This document shows, piece by piece, positions 1 to 10,700 of a stretch of DNA of 64,000 nt (positions within the stretch are counted from its first letter, which is position 1; the number at the start of each line of letters is the position of its first letter). The position numbers and the translations under genes are program-made. The stretch is from Fistularia commersonii (Eukaryota; Chordata; Actinopteri; Syngnathiformes; Fistulariidae): the NCBI GenBank assembly GCA_037954325.1, contig JBBMNZ010000007.1, positions 5,646,501 to 5,710,500 of the forward strand, read 5' to 3'. Below the pieces are notes generated by a model that was not told the origin of the DNA, ran no database searches, and saw only the letters and a program-made list of their open reading frames with translations.

Positions 1-275
1 ATGTTTTATGGATTTGATTGTATTTTTTTTAATTTCTGAATTAAAATCAGTGCGCTAATTAGCATTAGCACGTGGAATGACACTGATTTGAAAACAGAAA
101 CACCATGTAAAAAATCTATTTTCCAAAAAATAATGATCATGAAACGTATCAAGAAATATGTATGTATATGTATTATTTTTTTCCCAATAGAAATTACATA
201 AAAGTTTACTAAAACTTAAAAGATTTGGAAACATCTGTACCTGAAGGGTGGGTTAAAGAAATTAGCAAAAAAGCA

Positions 276-2660
276 GGAGCAGGATGCTAGGAGCTAATGC
301 TGCGCCCTGTGGCCTGCAGGAGGGGGGAAGGCAGGCGGACACCAGCGACGCCTCCGACGACGGGAAGAAACCATGGTGGGAAAGGGCGGCGGAGGACGAG
401 GAGGAGGAACGCCGGAAGAGAGCAAAGACGTGGCGAAACTCCACCGTGGTGGAGGAGGCGCTGGAAAAAGTCTGCGCCGACGACCCCGCAACCAGGGAGG
501 TCAACTTCAACAACATGGAGGACATCTCCGCCCACACGCTACTGCGTTTCGCCCGAGCGCTCCACGCCAACACCCACGTGCACGTCTTCACCCTCGCCAA
601 CACGCGTGCAGACGACCGCATGGCCTTCGCCGTGTCTGACATGCTGCGCCGCAACCGCTCCATCCGAAGCCTCAATATCGAATCCAACTTCCTGTCGGGC
701 CGCGGCGTCCTGGCGCTGTTCGAGGCGCTGCAGAGCAACCGCTCACTGCTGGAGCTGCGGTTCCACAACCAGCGGCACATCTGCGGAGGACGGGTGGAGA
801 TGGAGATGGTGCAGCTGCTGCGGGTGAACACCACCTTGCTTAAGCTAGGCTACCACTTCGAGCTCCCGGGCCCCCGCATGGCGGCCACTGCCATCCTGAC
901 ACGCAACCAGGACCAGCAGCGCCAGAGGAGGCTGCAGCAGCAGTGGCGGGAGCAGAAAACCCAGGAAAACGCGCAGAAAACCCCGGAAAACCAGAAAAGG
1001 AACATGCCGGCGGAGAAGAAGCTCACCGACAAGGCCCAGTGGAGACTGAGGAAGCCAAAGAATGGCAGCGAGAAGGAGAGCGTGGACGTCATGAAGGAGC
1101 TGAAGAAGTCGCAGCATAGGAGGCAGGAGGAGGCGTCCCGCCCGCCGCAGCCCGGTTGCCGTGACGACCTGATGGCAGCCATTCGCGGCAGCAGCATCCG
1201 ATCCCTGAAGCGGGTAAGAACATGCGACTAGCTTGAAACCGCACAAGTAGTCGCAAATGCATATGGCTAGCATGAAAATCGCATAAGTTAGTTGCAAACT
1301 CATGTGGCTAGCCTGAAACGATAGCCGGGGTTTGCCACGGCAACGAGACACTCGTGAGGTGGTTTTCTGGGGTGACGTCGCCCGATGGGGCCACACAGCG
1401 AGCATCCAGCCGTTACGATCCTCACAATATGGCTGCCATGTCGGTCAACGCTCTGAGCAGCTATTCATAGCTGGCAGCTGTTGAGGAGGAAGAGCTGAGA
1501 AAAAAGCTGCTTGTCAACAAAACCAAACCACCACCAAACACCCAATGTTATGGTTTGACTGAAGTGACCTTTGACCTTTGAATTGAAAAAAAAAAAAAAA
1601 AAAAAGAAGTTTCTTCCTGATCATTCAGGTAAGTATTCCAAATTTTGGGGGCTTTTGTGTTTTCTTGTGTCTAAAGTATGTTGTAAGTTCCTTCATGTTA
1701 TTCAACTTCCTGTCGTTTGTCAAATTCCTGTTATTTGACTTCCAGTAATGCGTCATATTCCTTGTATGTTTTTTAATTTTGTTATTTGTCGGCTTCCTTG
1801 ACTTTGTTATTTAATTTCTTGTTGTTTGTCAACTTTGTGGTACTTAACTTCCTATATTTTTTTAATGATTAATATCAATATTTAATATTTGTTATAATTC
1901 ATGCTATTTAATGTCCTATGTTTTGTCAACTTCCTGTTGTTTGACTTCCAGTAATTTGTCAAATTCCTTTTTTTAACTTCCTCTAGTTTGTCAACTTCCT
2001 GATTTGTCAAATTCCTATTATCAACTTACTATTGTTGTCAATTACCTGTTATTTCACTTCCTGTTTGTCAACTTCATTTTCTAATCTCATTTCATTTGTC
2101 ATCTTCCTTGACTTTGTAATTTAACTTCCTTTTGATTCTGTTATTTAACTTCATACAAATCATAATCTTCTTGTTATCTAATTCCCTGTCATTGAATCAT
2201 GTCATTTAGCTTCCCATAATTTGTCAAATTCATGTTACCAACTTCCTGTTGTTTGTCAGCTTCCTGTTATTTAATTTCCTGTCATTTGTGAACTTTCTGT
2301 CATTTGATAAAATTTGTCACAAATTTTGATTTTGTAATTTCCCATCCAGTCGTTTGTCAACTTTTTGTCACCTTACATCCCCCAGTTTGTCAAATTCCTG
2401 TTATTCAATTTCCTGTCATTTGCCAACTTCCTGTTATTTGACTTCCTATAATCATTCAAAATCCTGTCATTTAATTTCAGTCTATGTTGATTATGGGCCA
2501 ATTTATTGATTGGTGTTTTTCACCCCCTTTTTCCCGCAGGTTGCCAGCTTGGGTGATTGGAAAAAAAAAAAAAAAACATTTTGTGTGTGTGAGTGTGTTT
2601 GCCTTCCTGTTTGAGCTGCTCTCTCTCCGTCTCTTCCAGGTGGATGTATCTCAGATTTGA
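276..2660 (+). CDS. lmod2: Leiomodin 2, 3' part (large exon plus tiny last exon)
   Basis: Actin filament nucleator and pointed-end regulator of the tropomodulin/leiomodin family, acting in striated-muscle sarcomeres. The large exon ends at 1213 and the last exon is 2640-2660, coding VDVSQI then TGA; the junction is phase 0 (AAG CGG|gtaagaac ... ttccag|GTG). The visible protein has an acidic and basic stretch, then the leucine-rich repeat domain (VNFNNMEDIS, FTLANTRADD, LRFHNQRHI, LKLGYHFELPGPRM) and a C-terminal WH2 motif (DDLMAAIRGSSIRSLKRV). The 5' end of the exon is uncertain: the first in-frame ATG is 284, with AG dinucleotides at 275-276 and 281-282 and no clear pyrimidine tract, and an in-frame TAG lies at 263. 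The N-terminal exon is outside the window. The polyproline stretch usual in LMOD2 is absent. The paralogue is assigned from the wasl neighbour; LMOD1 is less likely. Confidence 0.88.
1640..2500. repeat. Degenerate minisatellite in the last lmod2 intron
   Basis: Irregular tandem copies of roughly 20-25 bp built around ACTTCCTGTTATTTGTCAA fill most of the intron. The ACTTCCTG core is the reverse complement of the ETS-type CAGGAAGT. Copies differ by substitutions and small indels, so the array is old. Confidence 0.8.
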
Positions 2661-3499
2661 GACCTCCAGCTCCGTCTCTCCCCGCTTGGCGTTGGCTGTA
2701 CGAGACTCCCGCTCCTCCGTCCGCTTCATTTTCTCTGTAAATACGACACGATCAGGGAAAATAAAATGTTTCTGCTCCGCTTCAGACGTCCCCAGGGGAC
2801 GGGGTTACTGTCTGGCAGCCAATCAGCTGCCAGACAGGAAGCCACCTGCTGCACAACCCGTCTGTCAGCACACACACATGGCATAACAACACTAAAGAGA
2901 TGATCTGTCATCAGAAATAAATGATTCAAAAATAGATCCATTTCCCATAATGGGAAATTCAATAATTTAAAATAAGAATTGTCTCAAAAATTCCTGGAAA
3001 AAAAAAACATCAAAAAGAAATAGTTAATTGGAATTCATTTCATAGAAGTTAAGATATTTGTGGACAAAACTACTCAATGGCAAATAAGATAAATAAATAA
3101 ACTTGGGGAAGATTCAGTTACTGGATTTGCGAATGTAAAACACTGGATTATTATTCAAGAAATACCTTTGAAAAGAAAGTTGAAAGTTAAAATGAAATAT
3201 GGATACATAAACAAATGAAAAAAAACGGACTGTACAACTCAAATGTTGACTGGAAATCAGTAAAACTATTTTAATTAAAAAAAAAAAGTTTCTATCAAAT
3301 AAAGAGAAAACGGTTTGAGAGAAAGAAAAAATAAAAAATAAATAAAAAAACAGGAAAGGACAGTGCGCGCGTATGTGCATGTGTATCACCACCAGTGTGT
3401 GATTAACAGTGCGTAAACATGTAATTGCAACAGTTGTCCAAGAAACTGGAGACGCTTGAAGAGACGCTAAATGTGGCTTCATTTAATCACCATGTAATG

Positions 3500-3577
<78 letters not shown>

Positions 3578-4238
3578 TCCGGGTTAACCTGTCGGGTGTC
3601 TGACGGACGCCGTCATTCCGTGTCTGGCCGCCAAGTGAAGCCAGAGGGCTGCAGACGGACGGACGCTCAGGAACAGGATGATGGAACTGGAATCGCTTGA
3701 ACCACTCAGTTAATTGAAATTAAAAAAAATATAAAAAGATTCACCCCGAATGAGATATCATCATTTGAAATATCACATTCATAATCAATATTTCGAGAAG
3801 TAATTGCCTTATAAATCAGAAATAAACATCTTTGAAGGAAAATATTTGCTGGTAAACGAGAAAAATGGAAGAACTGACAGATAAAAAAAAAAAAAAAAGA
3901 CCTGAACAGGACAGGGTGTACACAGGACACTTTAAAAGTATTTGCAAGTAAAAATAGTAAAAATATAATAAATAAATAAATAAATAAATAAATAAAAATA
4001 AGAATTTTTTTTTTAAAAAAAAGTAAAAATATTTGCTGATAAACGAGAAAAATGGAAGAACTGACCGATTAAAAAAAAAAAAAAAAAAGACCTGGACAGG
4101 ACAGGGTGTACACAGGACACTTTACAAGTCTGAATAGTATAAAATACAAAATCAGACTCAAAGTGTGGGCAGGTTGTGTGTCCTGAGGACGCGGCGGGGT
4201 TAAAGACCAAGAGCCGAGGATCTCTGTAAATATTAACA
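2661..4238. other. lmod2-wasl convergent intergenic region and lmod2 3' UTR
   Basis: No gene is seen. It should contain the lmod2 3' UTR, with a candidate AATAAA at 2916-2921, then AT-rich DNA. A 72-bp (AC)n tract lies at 3504-3575. An imperfect direct repeat of about 90 bp carrying GACCTGGACAGGACAGGGTG-like sequence lies near 3840-3930 and 4025-4120, and an (AAAT)n tract near 3969-3996. Confidence 0.6.
3504..3575. repeat. (AC)n microsatellite
   Basis: About 36 uninterrupted AC units on the plus strand between the convergent lmod2 and wasl genes. Confidence 0.97.
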
Positions 4239-4244
4239 TTTATT
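4239..4244 (-). other. Candidate wasl polyadenylation signal
   Basis: TTTATT on the plus strand reads AATAAA on the minus strand, about 490 bp after the wasl stop codon. It is one of several A/T-rich candidates, so the real 3' end is not fixed by sequence alone. Confidence 0.4.
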
Positions 4245-4736
4245 TAAGTAAACAATTCAGTTTTCTTCCGCCACGCTCCTTCACGGGCTGGACGTCACTT
4301 CCTGTTTCTGCGGCGCCGGACGGTTCGAACCCTCTGAGACCCTCCCCTCCCAAGGGTGGCGAAGACACCGTAAACGGAAATGAAAAATATTTAAAAAAAA
4401 AAAAAAAAAAATCTTGGTTTCTCCTCCTTTTTTTTTTTTTTCAATAATCTATGAAAGCGGCTTCCCGTGTCGAAATAAAACCAAAACAGCCGCTGGGGAG
4501 CGACGGATACACACGAAAACAAACTACTTCAGGAGCCCTGTGCAAATGGAGGAGGAGGAGGCACCGCCTTTGGTCTCGATGAGGAGGGGCTTCTCCCAGG
4601 TCACACGACCACAACATATAGCTTATTAAAAAAAAAACAGATGCAAATAAATAGATGCCGGTGTGACGTTCGAGTCAGAGCTCCTGGAGGGAATTCAGAT
4701 CGTTTAAGTGTCCGAGAGGGGGAAGGCGGGATGGGC

Positions 4737-7700
4737 TCAGTCGTCCCACTCGTCGTCCTCCTCGAAGTCCTCGTCTTCGTCGTCCTCCTCGTCTTCGTCT
4801 GAGGGGGGGGGGACAAATAGAGCGATAAAGATAAAAAAAAGGATAACACTTATTTTGCATTATTTAGCCAGGGAGTTGACAAAAGTCGGTCCAGTCACGT
4901 GACCTTCAACCCGCTCTTCACCTGAGGAGTGGATGGCACGGCTCCTCTTCTGCATCACCTCCATGAGGGCGCCTACGATGCCCGCCGTCGGCGCCGCCGT
5001 CTGCGGCCCGGACTCCGACTGGTCCGATACCTTGGGGAGGGGGAGTCGGGATGGCAGTGTCATGGGACGCTCTCCTTCCATGCCGGTGCACCTATCAATA
5101 ATCAATAGCTGATGGGAGTGGGGGGGGGGGGGGGCAGAGCCTTACCGTCTTGAGCTGGATCCCCTGTCGGATCTGGTCCAGCAGGGCGTCCCGGCCGGTG
5201 GTGGGCGGAGCCTCGCGCTGGACCGGCTCCACCTTCTTCAGCTGAGCGCCGCCCCTGATCTGCTCCAGCAACGCAGATTTCCCGCCGGCGCTCGGGGAGG
5301 CGGGCGAGTCCCCGCCGGCGCCGTCCGTCTCCGAGGGCTGAGGCGGCGGCGGAGGTGGGGGAGGCGGTGGCGGTGGAGGGGGCGGAGCGGCGGTGGCGGC
5401 GCAGTGGGCTGGGCGTGGAGGGGGCGGAGCCTGTGGGGAGGCGTGCGAGGACGGGGGAGGGGGAGGCGGCGGGTGCTGGTGCTGCTGGTGGGGAGGGTGC
5501 TGATGGACTCCCCGCGTGGGAGGAGGCGGCGGCGGAGCACCCAGAGTCCCGGGGCGGGTGGGGGGCGGCGGGGGCGGCGCTGAGGAGGGGGCGCGGGACG
5601 GGGGAGGCGGAGGAGGAGCTCCACGGCCCCCTCTGGACGGGGGAGGAGGGGGAGGGGGTGCAGCCAGAGCCGAGGTGTGCGGAGGCGGAGGCGGGGGCGG
5701 GGGGCCGCCGCGAGATGGAGGAGGAGGAGGAGCTGCAGGGTCAAGAAAAAGAAACAACTGGAGACCATGTTTTTTTTACAACCTGATGAATTGATCCACT
5801 CAATCTGTTCAATTCTCCATCTCACCCATACTCAATCTGATCCTGTCTCTGTCGGATTCATACTACGCTAGTTACGGCGGTGAATACTGGGATTTGAGAC
5901 GTCATGTTGCTCACCCTGCCGCCGCAGCTCGTTCTTGACCGCCTCCACGCCGCCCTTCTTCTCGATGAAGTCGTAGATGACCTTGGACGTCTCCCGATCT
6001 TTCAGCTGCGCCTCCGAGATGCCGCACATGTCGAACAGGTTCTTCAGCTCGGGGTCCAGGTTGTTCAGCTGGAGCACGACAACAACAACTCGCCGTTAGC
6101 CCGACTGTTGTACTGTAGGTCCATGAGGGTGATGCACTACAGGCTTTGGCCGCAAGGGGGCCTCTCAATGTCACTGTGACGACGTTTGACCCAGACTACA
6201 CCCCAAAACCAAGGTTTTAGCTAGTTCCCCTAAACACAGAATAACTGAGCTAGCATAGCATCACTCGCCTTTAACTATGAACCTACAGGACTGTTTGCTA
6301 ATTTGCCGAGACCAGTTTGTGTTGTGAGTTTGAGACTCTGCCTGGCAATTACCTAAATTTCTCATTGTTATTTGTCATGGGTTTGGAGCGTTCAATCCTC
6401 CTGACATAATTGACCGGATCATTCCGACACCACCCCGCCTCCGCTTGAGTTCGTCCGGCGGCAGAACTCGGGGCAGCGCCGTCACCACGGCACCCGGAAC
6501 AACCAGTCCGGAACAGCGTGTGTCCGCGAGGCAGCCTGAAGCTCGCCGCACACGTGAGCAGGAAGCAGCGGCGGTGACGACAACGACAACAACGGACCTC
6601 TGTGTGATTCCAGTAGCCGCAGCGGCACAGGTTGGCCATTGTGTTCTGTTCTGTGTCCGTCAGTGTGTGTTTTAGTCATCGTGTAGGTCGGTGTGTGTTA
6701 TTCTGTGTGTGTTTGGGTGTGTTAGTCAGTGTGTTTTGTGTCAGTGTGTGTTGTCGGCGTGTGTTGGTCAGCGTGTGCTGTCGGCGTGTGTTATTTTGTG
6801 CGTGTTGGTTGGTATGCGTTAGCTATTGTGTTGATCAGTGTGTGCTAGTATGTGCTGTCGGCGTGTGTTGGTCTCTGTGTGTTGTTTTGTGCGTGCTGTC
6901 AGGGTGTGTCATTTTGTGTGTGCTATTTCGTGCCTGTTGTCAGCTCGCGTTGTTTTGTGCACGTTGTCGACATGTGTTGTTTTGTGCATGTTGTCCGCAT
7001 GTGTTTTGTGCATGTTGTCGGCATGTGTTTTGTGCATGCTGTCAGCGTGTGTTTTGTGCATGTTGTCGGCATGTGTTGTTTTGTGTGTCCTATCGGCTTG
7101 TTTCGTTTTGTGTGCGTTGTCGGTGTCCGTGCAGTTACTCACGTCGAAGCCTGTGTTCGGGTCCCAGCCCACGTGGCCGATGTGCCTGGACACACACAAG
7201 ATGACATCACTCACGTGTCCGCCGACATAGCACTATTTGTGTGCGGAGCTCTGTGATTGGCAGGTGGCCCCTCCAAAGAGCAGCTCCGCCACGCCCCGGC
7301 CCCCTGACGGGTCCGAGCCGCTCCAGTGAGCGTGAGCGCTACCGCTAATGAATGAAAATGTTTGAGTGACATGCTAAACAGCTGGCCCACTCACTCCTGC
7401 GTCGGGCAGGAAACAAGAGGCTCCATTGAGCACTCAGACCCAACGCAACTTGTTTACTGTGGCGCCGGCTTACAGCTGAACAGACAAGGACATCAGGAGC
7501 GTATCCTTGAAATTTACCAGGCTGGTACTCATGCAGTACCAAGTTTCAGTGTACTTCAAACTATGAGTAGTCCTGCTCGGAACGCCGGGAAAAACGCATT
7601 TCTAAACATTGGTCCGCTTCGCACTAAAGACGGATGTGGACTCACTTGAAGTTGCTGGGCGTCCCGATGTCAGCTTTGGTCAACTTCTTCTTCTTCCCTT

Positions 7701-10700
7701 TGGCCTTCTTGTCCCTGCGAGCCAGGCCACCGTGGCTCAACACATTGTTGACGTGGTACGGCGGCTGGGGGCCGTTGTGGAAGCGCATGTTGTTGATCTC
7801 GGGGTTCTTGATGTCCACAGTTGCCATGGGAAGCGCCGGGCCTGTGCAGAGAGGGCAGTATCAGGGGATAAGAGTCCACTCTAGATGTGACATTTGCAAT
7901 GTATCATGCATGATGAAGGGAGCCTTCCTCATGTCTGAGTGACTCAGGGGGCGGTTGCAGTCCCAAGAAGGGGGCCGACCCTTGTGGACCATGTGACTTC
8001 TGGACCCGCCTGGGAGCCCAGGAGGGAGGAGTCACTCAACACCTTGAGGGAGCAGGAGTCTGAATGAGCTTCTTAAATGGGCACCTGTGACTGGTCGCCC
8101 CGCCCCTCATCATGTGACTCCTTGGTCACATGACTCCCTGGGTAGTGGGAGTAGCCAACTGCCCACCCCTGAACCAGTAATCGCATTAAAGCATCAGGCT
8201 TGTGTTGGCTGCTGTCATGGAGCGTTCCTGCCCGGCTGCAGGTGTACCACACTGGTAAGAACCCAAAGGACACCTGTGTTTTAATTTACATTGCCTAACT
8301 TTGTGACGTTCCCATTGGCTGTGTGACATCAGCTCTGCTCCCCCTGTGTGACAGTCACTGTGTGACATCGCAGCTTCCCCTGTGTGACATCAGACGCTCG
8401 CGACAAGGTGCACGTCATGTCGTTCACACGGGGCTGAACCTCACTGCAACAAGCAGCAGCAACAACAGGTATCACCGTTTACAGTTGTGTTCGTAAACAC
8501 AGCTAGTTCGCTTTCAAGCTAACCGGCTAAAGACTGCAACCGAAATACTGCAGCTGTGAATGGACGCACCCCTTCTCCATAGATACCTGTGGTGAAAAGA
8601 CTTCATGGAGTTTCCTTTTGATCTTAACCAGTTATTCACAGACAGGGTCTCCGTCTTGGATCAGAACTTTGCTGCGTGTCGGAAATTATCGGGAAGGCCA
8701 GACCTTCAGGCCAACATTGGCTCGGTTATTGATGAAATCGGCAGAGCGTCAGCAAAGGCCCAGAAGCTAAGACGCCCGGTGACAAGTGCTTCCAAGTTGC
8801 AGTCCCAGACGCATCAGCTATACGTGCTGAAGGACAGGAGCAGCAACAGGGGGTCGGGTGTTATCGTGGGGTTTCTCAAGGTCGGCTTCAAGAAGCTGTT
8901 TCTGCTGGACAAACAGGGTGAACACATAGAGGCAGAGCCGCCGTGCGTCTTGGATTTCTACATCGCGGAGGGCTTTCAGAGACAAGGATACGGGCTGGAG
9001 CTGTTCAACTTCATGTTACAGCACAGGACTCTCGAGCCAGTCCTGATGGCCTATGACAGACCTTCGCCCAAGCTGATGTCCTTCCTGGCAAAGCATTACC
9101 GCCTGAGACAAAGCATCCCCCAGTTCAACAACTTTGTCGTGTTTGAGGGCTTCTTCCTCAACCGATCAGCGGTGCAGCTCAAAAAGATTTCCCTGCAAAG
9201 CTGGAGAGAGAGTACAACCTTTGGCTTTTAAATGGAGCCAAATCCAGAGGAGAGGACTCTCCCTGGGACAGTAGCCTCTCAGATACCAGAAGACTCCATA
9301 CAATTGCATTGATCCTGATAGCACAATGCATGTAGGCAGTCCAGCTGTAGGACTCCAGGTCTGGACAAGCTGGTCACACTCCCAACTGGCTACTTCCACA
9401 GAGGAAGCCCTTGAGTGCAAGGCACAAAAGCAACACAGTGGCCGATCGGGATACGGACTTTTCTCAAGAGATGAGAACCCAGACAGGTCTGGAGAGTCCT
9501 AAGGCTCAGTTGTCAATACAAAGTAATGCCAGGAAATACCATCTCCCGGGACTCTGGGAGAGAAATATTCCTTTGCCCCACTTTGAGCCATCATGGCAAA
9601 CCAATGTTGGTTCTGACCCTAAGAACCGACTTGCGCCCTTGGTGAATACGAGTGCATTTTGAAGGGACTCTTTGGATGACTTTGATCATCTGAATAAAAT
9701 AAAAGTACAGTCGAACCTCGGCTTACGAATGTCATTTGTACTATGACTCAGTTCGTGAACCGAATCAATTTTTCCCATTGGAGTCAATGTAAAGCCCATC
9801 AATCTGTCCTCCAGCCCCAAAAACATACTGTTCTCTTTTGAAACTTTTTATGGGTTTATTTGTGACATAAAAGGAATTAAAGATAACCATAATTATTGCT
9901 ACGTTTCTGGCATTCTTTCTCTTCTTGGCAGCACCAGCACTCTCCTTCAGCGTCTCCTTCATTAAATCAGCACGCAAAAGTAAAGGCGTCTCACATGAGA
10001 CCCTCGCAAATGCTATCTCCAGCAAGCTGTCTTTCAGAAATCACTTTTCTCTTCTTCTAAGACTTGAGACATTTACTTTGTTAACATAGTCACCCCTTTT
10101 AGCGCATCTTTGTTCGAAAAGATTGTAGAGATGGTCTACATAGCCATGCAATAGATTAGTAACACGAGCACCAAGGTCATGTTTAGCTATTACTTCCTTT
10201 TCGGATCGACTGTAAGTCTTAACTTCTTCTTAAAACCACCAACACTAGGACTTAACTTTTTAGGATGCCAAAATGAGGGCTAACATACTGAAGAGGGGGG
10301 AGTACCGCTCACTATTGTCACCACGCTACAAGGCCACACGGCAGAAAGCCCGTCACTATTAGTGCACCCAGGGCTTGTTCGCAGCTCCAATCAAAATGTG
10401 ATCAAAAACTGTTCATCGGCTGATTTGTTTGCGATTTGGAGCATTCGCAAGCTGAGGTCCTACTGTACTCTAGTCTTTTTTAAAAAACTCATAAGGACCG
10501 TATTTCCACCACAAAACTCAGATTTGCCTAAAGACTTCATGTACACGAAAAGTGTAAAGTGCAGTTCTGCCCAAGTTCTCCGGTCGGGTTTTTATGCTGG
10601 TCGGCACAAGAGACCCTTATCACCCCCAAATTCCTCGTGCTACCTTCTCTCTTTCTAACTGCTTTTAACGAGGTCTTTAAGGTCCAGTTGACCATCAACA

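Noticed and set aside
284..827. Overlapping alternative-frame open frames across the lmod2 exon
   Set aside because: Only the frame from 284 shows leiomodin leucine-rich repeats and WH2; the others are shadows.
5238..5825. Arg/Leu-rich frame overlapping the wasl proline-rich exon
   Set aside because: Shifted reading of the polyproline codons; the true frame is fixed by the WH2 motifs and exon phases.
6632..7204. 190-codon Cys/Val-rich open frame
   Set aside because: Translation of the TGTG-type minisatellite in wasl intron 6, and it overlaps true wasl exon 6 on the other strand.
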